Shown here piece by piece: positions 36,485-42,657 of a stretch of 42,657 nucleotides of DNA (the stretch's first letter is position 1; the number at the start of each line of letters is the position of its first letter). Origin of the DNA: Shewanella pneumatophori (GTDB taxonomy: Bacteria; Pseudomonadota; Gammaproteobacteria; Enterobacterales; Shewanellaceae); contig NZ_JAKILB010000022.1 in the NCBI RefSeq assembly GCF_023283895.1, positions 1 to 42,657 of the forward strand, written 5' to 3'. The translations under genes and the position numbers were made by a program. The notes beneath the pieces were generated by a model. The model saw only the letters and a list, made by a program, of their open reading frames with translations, did no database searches and had not been told where the DNA came from.

Positions 36485-38164
36485 TTAAGTTTGCTTATCC
36501 ATCTCTTCCATCATGTCTTGGTTTGAGGCTCCCGGCGGCACTAACGGCCATACATTGTGGGCATCATCAATCGATACATGCAGCAAGAAAGGCCCTTCGC
36601 TATTGAGCATTTCATCTAAGCCAGCTTCAACCTCGCAGGCCTTAAAAATATTGCGTCCTGGGATCTCAAACGCCGAGGCCATTTTTACAAAATCAGGGTT
36701 ATCTGAAAGGTCGGTTTCGCTGTAGCGCTCTTCAAAAAACAGCTGCTGCCACTGCTTGACCATGCCAAGCTTTTGGTTGTCGATAAGCAGGATTTTTACT
36801 GGCAAGCGCTTGCGCTTAATGGTGGTAAGCTCTTGTACATTCATCATAAAAGAGCCGTCGCCCGATACGGTTACTACCGCTGCATCAGGGCGTGCCACTT
36901 TAGCGCCAATGGCTGCGGGTAAGCCAAAGCCCATAGTGCCGAGACCTGCGCTTGAAAGATGATCTTCAGGGCGATTAAAAAACATATGCTGGGCAACCCA
37001 CATTTGATGCTGACCAACATCACAAGCGACAACACTGTTTTTAGGTAGCTTTTGCGCCAGACGGTTAAGCATAGCAGGAGCATAAATCAGTTCACCCGGT
37101 CGATCGTAACGCCATTGATGCTCTTGCTTCATATGCTCGACTTTTGCTTGCCAAGCAGCAAACTGCTGACCCATATTCTGGCTAAGCGCCGGTAATATCT
37201 GACGTAAATCACCAGCGATAGCCACTTCAGGTAAACGTAATTTGCCAAGCTCGGCCGCATCGATATCAAGGTGAATAACTTTGGCATTTTCAGCAAAACT
37301 AGCTAAACGCCCCGTTACGCGGTCATCGAACCGAGCGCCAACAACAATCAATAAATCACACTCTTGTACCGCAAGGTTTGCCGCCTTTGAGCCATGCATA
37401 CCCAACATGCCCAAGTAACCAGGAGTATCAATAGTGATAGAACCTAGGCCTTTTAGTGTGGCAACCGATGGAATCCCGGTAACCTTGATGAAATCTCTAA
37501 GTTGTTCAACAGCACTTGCCATACCTACGCCACCACCAACATATAGCATTGGTTGCTTAGCCTGCTCGATAAGAGCCCGCGCATTATTTAACTGCTCACT
37601 GGTATGTTCAGGCTCACTGTTAATTGCTTGTAGTGGGGTTTTATATTCCAGCATGGCAATTTGCACATCTTTAGGAATGTCCACTAATACTGGACCCGGA
37701 CGGCCAGATGCGGCGATTTCAAATGCTTTGTAAAGCGTCGGCACGAGCTCATCAACATGACTCACCATAAAGCTGTGCTTAGTGCAGGATAACGACATCC
37801 CTAGAACGTCGATCTCTTGAAACGCATCAGTGCCAATAACCGCTGTAGAAACTTGGCCAGTAATGGCAACGACAGGAACAGAGTCGAGTAGCGCATCCGC
37901 AAGTGATGTCACTAGGTTGGTTGCACCGGGGCCTGATGTAGCAAAGCAAACGCCGGTTTTGCCGCTAGCTCGTGCGTATCCTACAGCCGCAAAGGCCGCG
38001 CCTTGCTCATGTCGACTCAGTAAGTGTTCAACAGGGCTACCGTATAGCGCATCATAAATAGGCATGATGGCACCACCAGGGTAACCAAATACGGTTGTAA
38101 CCCCGTGGGCAGCAAGCGCTTTAATAACCGCATCAGCACCTCGTATCATTTGACCTTGTTCCAT
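36485..38164 (-). CDS. ilvG: Acetolactate synthase II large (catalytic) subunit (IlvG)
   Basis: About 559 residues, a ThDP/FAD-dependent enzyme (E. coli IlvG 548). It has the cofactor glutamate in SRHEQGAAFAAVGYA, the TSGPGATNLVT segment and the ThDP-binding GDGSFMMNVQELTTIKR motif. It makes acetolactate from pyruvate, or acetohydroxybutyrate from pyruvate and oxobutanoate. Three in-frame ATGs stand at 38194, 38164 and 38149. The first two begin near-identical sequences (ATGGAACAAGG) and each has its own GGAG-type ribosome-binding site; E. coli IlvG aligns from the third (MIRGADAV). 38164 is chosen for its AGGAG. The operon attenuator lies upstream. Confidence 0.94.
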   Translation of the reverse strand: MEQGQMIRGADAVIKALAAHGVTTVFGYPGGAIMPIYDALYGSPVEHLLSRHEQGAAFAAVGYARASGKTGVCFATSGPGATNLVTSLADALLDSVPVVAITGQVSTAVIGTDAFQEIDVLGMSLSCTKHSFMVSHVDELVPTLYKAFEIAASGRPGPVLVDIPKDVQIAMLEYKTPLQAINSEPEHTSEQLNNARALIEQAKQPMLYVGGGVGMASAVEQLRDFIKVTGIPSVATLKGLGSITIDTPGYLGMLGMHGSKAANLAVQECDLLIVVGARFDDRVTGRLASFAENAKVIHLDIDAAELGKLRLPEVAIAGDLRQILPALSQNMGQQFAAWQAKVEHMKQEHQWRYDRPGELIYAPAMLNRLAQKLPKNSVVACDVGQHQMWVAQHMFFNRPEDHLSSAGLGTMGFGLPAAIGAKVARPDAAVVTVSGDGSFMMNVQELTTIKRKRLPVKILLIDNQKLGMVKQWQQLFFEERYSETDLSDNPDFVKMASAFEIPGRNIFKACEVEAGLDEMLNSEGPFLLHVSIDDAHNVWPLVPPGASNQDMMEEMDKQT

Positions 38165-38270
38165 TTGTGCTGCTCCTTTTTGCCCTTGTTCCATCTATCA
38201 GCGCTCCACTACAATTAACAGATTTTTTAAGGGCTTAAATACATAATTTATTTGGTATACCCCTTAAACG

Positions 38271-38300
38271 AAAAAACCCCCGTTCCTTTCGGAGCGGGGG
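38271..38300 (-). terminator. Attenuator terminator of the ilv operon
   Basis: A GC-rich 10-position stem (CCCCCGCTCC with GGAACGGGGG, one mismatch), GAAA loop, six T on the minus strand, between the leader peptide and ilvG. Its 5' arm is also perfectly complementary over 8 nt to AGCGGGGG inside the leader-peptide coding region (38357-38350), which gives an antiterminator alternative. Confidence 0.92.
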
Positions 38301-38322
38301 TTTTTGCAATCTTTAACCTAAG

Positions 38323-38418
38323 TTAGGTATGTCGATTCGATATGCGCAGCCCCCGCTGTGATTTAATAATCACGACGGTAATAATCACAATAATCAGCTG
38401 GGCAGCGTGGTTGAGCAT
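38323..38418 (-). CDS. ilvL: ilv operon leader peptide (IlvL)
   Basis: A 31-codon reading frame on the minus strand from ATG 38418 to TAA 38323. Codons 8-18 read LIIVIITVVII, so ten of eleven are Ile, Val or Leu and one is Thr, as expected for a leader that senses charged branched-chain tRNAs. AGGA stands 12 nt upstream of the ATG. Pairing options: region 1 (38407-38400) with region 2 (38352-38345), with one T-T mismatch; region 2 (38357-38350) with the terminator 5' arm (38300-38293), 8 bp perfect; or the terminator itself. This is the classical ribosome-stalling attenuation layout of ilvGMEDA in enteric bacteria. The peptide itself has no other expected function. Confidence 0.9.
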   Translation of the reverse strand: MLNHAAQLIIVIITVVIIKSQRGLRISNRHT

Positions 38419-38540
38419 ATTCGACTTGTATCCTAATCAGATTCTTTGCTTAAATTCGATGTCGTTTAAAACGCGACCATTAAGAAGTACCACAAAGCCT
38501 ACAAAAAACACAATAAAAAACTTTTACACATCAAAAATAA

Positions 38541-38578
38541 TCATGTTGAGCTAAAGGCGTTATTAGCTCTAATCATGA
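38541..38578. other. Imperfect inverted repeat upstream of ilvL
   Basis: GAGCTAA (38548-38554), 8-nt loop, TTAGCTC (38563-38569), with outer arms TCATG/CATGA. It lies 120-160 bp upstream of the leader start, where an operon promoter or operator would be expected. The rest of 38419-38674 is AT-rich, shows no gene, and no promoter could be fixed with confidence. Confidence 0.4.
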
Positions 38579-38674
38579 ACATCATCATGCTCTGCCTAAC
38601 CGATTTACAGTCATTAAGTTGTTAATCGTTAATGTTTTATCAAAAATGATTTTTATCTCTAAGTTCATTAAACC

Positions 38675-38714
38675 TGTCAGGAGCGATAGCTAATTTCTCT
38701 ATCAACTCCTGACA
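38675..38714 (-). other. Long hairpin just after ilvC
   Basis: TGTCAGGAG with CTCCTGACA (9 bp) and an inner GATAG/CTATC (5 bp) enclose a 9-nt loop, starting 8 bp after the ilvC stop. The T-run lies before the hairpin on the ilvC strand, not after it, so it is not a canonical terminator. A role in 3'-end protection or factor-assisted termination is possible. Confidence 0.6.
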
Positions 38715-38722
38715 AAAAATAA

Positions 38723-40204
38723 TTAACTTTCTTCAACAATACGCTTCATTTCGGTCATATATCCGCGTAGCTCAGCACCAATTTCTTCAACTGCTGTGCC
38801 GCGAATGGCTGCGTTTACTTCAATCAGGCGCACATTATCTACACCATTGCCACTATCTTGTAGGCCAGCACCAAGATACTCAGCAGACATATTTTTCACA
38901 TAGTCACTTAGCAATGGCAGCGCAGCATGGTTAAACAGGTAACAGCCATATTCAGCAGTATCAGAGATAACCACATTCATCTCATATAAACGTTTGCGAG
39001 CAATGGTGTTTGCTATAAGCGGCGTTTCATGTAGTGACTCATAGTAAGCAGATTCTTCAATAATCCCTGCGGCAACCATAGTATCGAACGCAAGCTCAAC
39101 ACCAGCTTTAATCATCGCCACTAAGAAAATACCTTTATCGAAATACGCTTGCTCATCAATGTGTTCATCACAGCTTGGCGCATTCTCAAAGCCAGTATCA
39201 TTGGTCTCACTGCGCCACTTAAGCAGATTAGCGTCATCGTTAGCCCAATCTTCCATCATGGTTTTAGAAAACTCTCCGCCGATGATGTCGTCCATATGCT
39301 TTTCAAACAATGGCTTAAGAATAACTTTAAGCTCTTCAGCCATATCATAAGCTTTGATCTTGGCTGGGTTTGATAGACGGTCCATCATGTGAGTGATGCC
39401 GCCATGTTTAAGTGCTTCAGTGGTGGTCTCCCAGCCTTGCTGGATCAGCTTAGCTGCATAACCCGGCTCTACACCATCGGCAACCATCTTCTCATAACCT
39501 AGGATTGCACCCGTTTGCAGCATGCCACATAGAATGGTTTGCTCGCCCATTAAGTCGGATTTAACTTCAGCAATAAACGATGAGTGCAATACACCCGCGC
39601 GATCACCACCGGTTGCACTTGCATAAGCTTTCGCAATATCAAAACCTTCGCCTTTAGGATCATTCTCAGGGTGAACCGCAATCAATGTTGGTACACCAAA
39701 GCCACGCTTATATTCTTCACGTACTTCAGTACCCGGACACTTAGGTGCCACCATGATTACCGTGATATCTGGGCGTACTTGCATACCCTCTTCAACGATA
39801 TTAAAACCATGAGAATAAGACAGGGTTGCACCTTGCTTCATTAACGGCATAACTGTGTTAACGGCATTTGTATGTTGCTTGTCGGGAGTTAAGTTAAGTA
39901 CTAGATCTGCATCAGGAATAAGCTGTTCAATAGTACCGACACGAAAGCCATTACCCGTCGCCTTTTGATAAGAATCACGCTTTTCGGCAATCGCCTGTTC
40001 ACGTAATGCAAAAGAGATATTTAGACCTGAGTCTCGCATATTCAAGCCTTGGTTTAAGCCTTGTGCTCCACAACCAAGAATGACGATGTTCCAGCCTTTA
40101 ATAAAATTGCAGCCGTCACTAAATTCACTGCGGTCCATAAAGCGGCATTGTGCCAGCTGCTCTAATTGTTGACGCAAATTCAACGAGTTAAAATAGTTAG
40201 CCAT
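38723..40204 (-). CDS. ilvC: Ketol-acid reductoisomerase, class II (IlvC)
   Basis: 493 residues, the long class II form (E. coli 491). The NADPH-binding motif is VILGCGAQGLNQGLNMRDSG (about 39-58) and the segment APKCPGTEVREEYKRG is conserved. It turns acetolactate or acetohydroxybutyrate into the dihydroxy acid used by IlvD. The start chosen is ATG 40204 (MANYFNSLN), which aligns with the enteric protein and has AAGGTGG upstream; an in-frame extension to 40231 is not family-like. It is transcribed divergently from ilvY, the expected activator. Confidence 0.97.
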   Translation of the reverse strand: MANYFNSLNLRQQLEQLAQCRFMDRSEFSDGCNFIKGWNIVILGCGAQGLNQGLNMRDSGLNISFALREQAIAEKRDSYQKATGNGFRVGTIEQLIPDADLVLNLTPDKQHTNAVNTVMPLMKQGATLSYSHGFNIVEEGMQVRPDITVIMVAPKCPGTEVREEYKRGFGVPTLIAVHPENDPKGEGFDIAKAYASATGGDRAGVLHSSFIAEVKSDLMGEQTILCGMLQTGAILGYEKMVADGVEPGYAAKLIQQGWETTTEALKHGGITHMMDRLSNPAKIKAYDMAEELKVILKPLFEKHMDDIIGGEFSKTMMEDWANDDANLLKWRSETNDTGFENAPSCDEHIDEQAYFDKGIFLVAMIKAGVELAFDTMVAAGIIEESAYYESLHETPLIANTIARKRLYEMNVVISDTAEYGCYLFNHAALPLLSDYVKNMSAEYLGAGLQDSGNGVDNVRLIEVNAAIRGTAVEEIGAELRGYMTEMKRIVEES

Positions 40205-40274
40205 CTGATATACCACCTTGATTCTGGACATTTAAACGGGATGACTCTTACCGAGCCACTCTGTGATTGAAATC

Positions 40275-40340
40275 ACTATAGCGCATGCCATTCATTGCTT
40301 AAAATGATATATTCGAAACTTCATATTGCATTTATTGCAA
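40275..40340. promoter_or_regulatory. ilvC-ilvY intergenic control region
   Basis: The dyad TTGCA-N5-TGCAA (40326-40340) fits a LysR-type operator for IlvY. For ilvC a good -10 (TATAGT, 40280-40275) is paired with a poor -35 (TTTAAG, 40303-40298) at 17 nt, as expected for an activator-dependent promoter. A weaker ATTGC half-site lies near 40294. Site roles are inferred from the known E. coli ilvY-ilvC arrangement. Confidence 0.6.
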
Positions 40341-40377
40341 CATAACATCTATTCAGACCTAGCTGCGGAGAAGTATC

Positions 40378-41250
40378 TTGGATATTCGTACCATCAAACT
40401 TTATCTTCATCTTGCAGACAGTTTGCACTTTGCTAGAACTGCGCAAGCTATGCATGTCAGCCCATCAACGCTAAGCCGCGCAATGCAGCGGCTTGAAGAT
40501 GAAGTAGGTGTGCAGTTATTTCAACGTGATAATCGCAGCGTAACCTTAACTAATGCCGGCGTAGAGTATCGCCATTTTGCAGAGCTAACGTTGAATGAGT
40601 GGGGCAAACTAAGAACTAAAATCGATCCTAAGCAAAATGTATTAAGAGGTAAGCTAAATATTTATTGCTCAGTAACTGCAGCCTATAGCCATCTGCCAGC
40701 ATTATTAGACAGGTTTAGGCGTGAACATCCTTTGGTAGAGATCGCCCTAACAACTGGCGATGCCGCAAATGCCGTTAATGAAGTCATTAATAATCGCGCC
40801 GATATTGCGATTGCCGCATTACCGGATCCGTTCCCAGATAGTCTGTACTTTGCCAAAATAGATGACGTACCATTATCCATTATTGCACCAACTTTCAGGT
40901 GTCAGGTACAAGAGCTGTTAACCGAATCTTATATTCCCTGGGATAGATTACCTTTTATCGTGCCCGAACATGGCCCAGGAAGGAAACGAGTTGATAGCTG
41001 GTTTAAGTCATTAGGGTTAATCCCTAATATTTATGCACAAGTCTCAGGGCAAGAAGCGATCGCATCAATGGTTGCGCTTGGGTGTGGTGTCAGCATTACT
41101 CCAGAAGTGGTGATCAACAACAGTCCGGTAAGAGATAGAATTCAATTACTGACCTCCCCAATCGATATCCCTCCCTTTGAGCTAGGCTGTTGCTGTAAAG
41201 TAAAGCGCCAACAAGAGCCTGTAATTGATGCTTTTCTAAAAGCTATTTAA
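40378..41250 (+). CDS. ilvY: LysR-type activator of ilvC (IlvY)
   Basis: 290 residues. An N-terminal winged helix-turn-helix (HFARTAQAMHVSPSTLSRAMQRLEDEVG, about 18-45) is followed by a LysR substrate-binding domain. Wording such as YCSVTAAYSHLPALLDRFRREHP and LTTGDAANAVNEV is very close to E. coli IlvY. In that system IlvY senses acetolactate or acetohydroxybutyrate and switches on ilvC. The start codon is TTG at 40378 (MDIRTIKL), with GGAG 7 nt upstream; no in-frame ATG fits. Its 3' end overlaps the converging LysR gene by 15 bp. Confidence 0.95.
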   Translation: MDIRTIKLYLHLADSLHFARTAQAMHVSPSTLSRAMQRLEDEVGVQLFQRDNRSVTLTNAGVEYRHFAELTLNEWGKLRTKIDPKQNVLRGKLNIYCSVTAAYSHLPALLDRFRREHPLVEIALTTGDAANAVNEVINNRADIAIAALPDPFPDSLYFAKIDDVPLSIIAPTFRCQVQELLTESYIPWDRLPFIVPEHGPGRKRVDSWFKSLGLIPNIYAQVSGQEAIASMVALGCGVSITPEVVINNSPVRDRIQLLTSPIDIPPFELGCCCKVKRQQEPVIDAFLKAI

Positions 41251-42186
41251 TAACTCTACTTCCGAGAGAGGTTGAACCCCATTAATAATCAAATTTCTAA
41301 GCCAGCTATGGCTAGGGTCTAAATTAAAGTGCTTGTGCCACACCAATACATAAGCGCCTGGTTCAACCTTTACTGGCACATCAAGACAAACCAAATCATA
41401 GTCAGCAATCATCTTCATCACATACTTACGTGGCGCGCATAAAATAAGGTCGCTATGGCCACATAAGTCTAACGCACTATTAAAGTCAGTCATATTCACA
41501 GCAATATCGCGCTGTAAATGCTGCAGCTTAAGTACATCATCTAGCAACCAATGCTCTAACCCACCAAAAGCTACCTGTAAATGACGATATTTAAGAAAAG
41601 TGTCCAGATCCCAAGTCTCTTTTAATAACGGATGATTGCGCCTTACTAGGCAAACAGGGTAGTCGCGGATCAGTTCAGCATAACCCAACTCCTCGGGTAA
41701 ATTCTTCATATGCAACAAAGAACGGTTATCCCACTCACGGCAAATGATCCCCATATCGATTTCACAACGCAGTAACTTATCCATACTGTCATGGGACCAA
41801 GTCTGACTATTAACACTAACTAATGGGGCATCTTTCAGAAGTTTAGGCATAAAGTGCGGATAACTTAGCGAGTAAGCTGTTTCAACAACATGCATTCGAA
41901 ATCGGCGCTGACTTTCAGCTGGTTCAAAAGTACTTGGTCGAGTAAATTGATCTAGCTTCTGTAATACAGCTCTTAATTCTGGAGCGAGTTCTAACGCCCT
42001 CGGGGTTGCTTTAAGGCCATATGCGGTGCGTTCAAACAATTGATCATCGAAGGTATCTCTTAACTTATTGAGTTGTTTACTCACAGCGGACTGACTTAAA
42101 TGCAAACGGGATGCGGCCGCAGTTACGCTTTGCTCTTCAAGCAACACCTCTAACACTCTAAGTAAATTAAAATCCAATTGTTTCAC
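41236..42186 (-). CDS. LysR-family regulator, YidZ-like
   Basis: 316 residues. Winged helix-turn-helix at about 1-60 (LDFNLLRVLEVLLEEQSVTAAASRLHLSQSAVSKQL) and a LysR effector domain. Segments such as DSMDKLLRCEIDMGI, RRNHPLLKETWDLDTFLKYRHLQV and the end LVWHKHFNLDPSHSWLRNLI recall E. coli YidZ rather than metabolic LysR proteins. Targets are unknown. No ATG start: GTG at 42186 with AAGG 6-7 nt upstream is preferred to GTG 42192. It converges on ilvY and overlaps it by 15 bp. Confidence 0.88.
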   Translation of the reverse strand: MKQLDFNLLRVLEVLLEEQSVTAAASRLHLSQSAVSKQLNKLRDTFDDQLFERTAYGLKATPRALELAPELRAVLQKLDQFTRPSTFEPAESQRRFRMHVVETAYSLSYPHFMPKLLKDAPLVSVNSQTWSHDSMDKLLRCEIDMGIICREWDNRSLLHMKNLPEELGYAELIRDYPVCLVRRNHPLLKETWDLDTFLKYRHLQVAFGGLEHWLLDDVLKLQHLQRDIAVNMTDFNSALDLCGHSDLILCAPRKYVMKMIADYDLVCLDVPVKVEPGAYVLVWHKHFNLDPSHSWLRNLIINGVQPLSEVELLNSF

Positions 42187-42509
42187 GCGCACCTTCTGTT
42201 AAACACACCGACCTACAGACATCATAAAGCCTTTATGACTCAGGAATAACAGAAATTAAGACAATATCTGATATTCAATCGATAAAAATTAACTGTAAAT
42301 GTTCTACGACCTAAATGCTTATGCGAAGAGTCAATTATACGAAGCATATGATCGCCCTCAGTTCGCCTAGCGAACATATGGAGCTGAAAGCAAGGTGTTT
42401 TGAGTACGTGTTGAATGTTTAGAGGGGATGGCAGTAAAGGATAGTAAAGTGCAATTCCTTGGATAGACGTTTATCTATAAAAGGCAGACTTTGTATAAAT
42501 TATAGACGT
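42187..42509. other. Intergenic region without genes
   Basis: About 320 bp between the YidZ-like gene and the rrn terminator. It holds a perfect dyad GTTCGC-CTA-GCGAAC (42361-42375), CATATG on both sides of it, and AT-rich DNA. No coding frame or RNA gene is recognised. It probably includes the promoter of the LysR gene. Confidence 0.5.
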
Positions 42510-42536
42510 AAAAAAGCCCGCTACATCGTAGCGGGC
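42510..42536 (-). terminator. Intrinsic terminator of the rrn operon
   Basis: A perfect 9-bp stem GCCCGCTAC/GTAGCGGGC (42516-42524 and 42528-42536), 3-nt loop and a T-run on the minus strand, 15 bp after the 5S rRNA 3' end. Confidence 0.9.
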
Positions 42537-42551
42537 TTTCTCACTAATTTG

Positions 42552-42657
42552 GCGCCTGGAAATGACCTACTCTCACATGGGGAGACCCCACACTACCATC
42601 GGCGATATTGCGTTTCACTTCTGAGTTCGGAATGGATTCAGGTGGTGCCACAACTCT
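42552..42657 (-). rRNA. rrf: 5S ribosomal RNA, partial (5' end outside window)
   Basis: The minus strand matches 5S rRNA, including CCGAACTCAGAAGTGAAACG and the GCCGATGGTAGTGTGGGGTC block. About 106 of roughly 116-120 nt are visible; the 5' end is cut by the window. As 5S is normally last, the 23S and 16S genes should lie beyond the right edge. Confidence 0.95.

Overview
The window looks like chromosomal DNA of a marine gammaproteobacterium, most likely Shewanella. The main reasons are a Bpf/Agg-type biofilm adhesin operon, an ilvGMEDA operon with ilvC and ilvY beside it, a UbiK/YqiC gene and an arg-his-pro tRNA cluster. The genus is inferred from gene content and protein resemblance, not from a database search. 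No insertion sequence, prophage, integrase or CRISPR array was seen.

Region 1 (1-12.6 kb, + strand) is a large-adhesin system. It holds the C-terminal part of a giant RTX adhesin (5' end outside the window), a LapB-like type I ABC transporter with a degenerate C39 domain, an HlyD-type adaptor, a TolC-type outer-membrane channel (AggA), an OmpA-like lipoprotein, a LapG-type periplasmic cysteine protease (BpfG) and a LapD-type c-di-GMP receptor with degenerate GGDEF and EAL domains (BpfD). Together they export the adhesin, hold it at the cell surface and release it when c-di-GMP is low.

Region 2 (12.6-13.3 kb, - strand) is a tRNA operon, Arg(CCG)-His(GTG)-Pro(TGG)-Pro(TGG). It is followed by an intrinsic terminator and by decayed tandem copies of a 'tRNA 3' end plus terminator' unit. 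Region 3 (13.5-23.3 kb) holds a GAF-GAF-GGDEF-EAL(degenerate) protein, the Rep helicase (- strand), and a TetR-MFP-RND efflux operon whose 18-bp palindromic operator sits at the predicted transcription start.

Region 4 (23.4-31.3 kb) is a mixed stretch: ubiK, a DUF417-type membrane protein with an extra N-terminal half, a PgpB-type phosphatase, an Lrp/AsnC regulator upstream of a sodium:neurotransmitter-symporter-type transporter, a copper-type TonB-dependent receptor, and a class V alanine/serine-glyoxylate/pyruvate aminotransferase.

Region 5 (31.6-42.2 kb) is the isoleucine/valine biosynthesis locus on the - strand: ilvG-ilvM-ilvE-ilvD-ilvA, preceded by a short unlisted leader peptide rich in Ile/Val codons (ilvL) and a classical attenuator, then ilvC with the divergent LysR regulator ilvY. 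A YidZ-like LysR gene converges on ilvY with a 15-bp overlap. The right edge holds a terminator and the 3' part of a 5S rRNA gene, the end of an rrn operon that lies outside the window.

The sequence signals most worth a second look are the tandem tRNA-Pro 3'-end/terminator repeats, the ilvL attenuator, several perfect hairpins in the ilv transcripts, the stacked dyads before the copper receptor, and the fused DUF417 protein.
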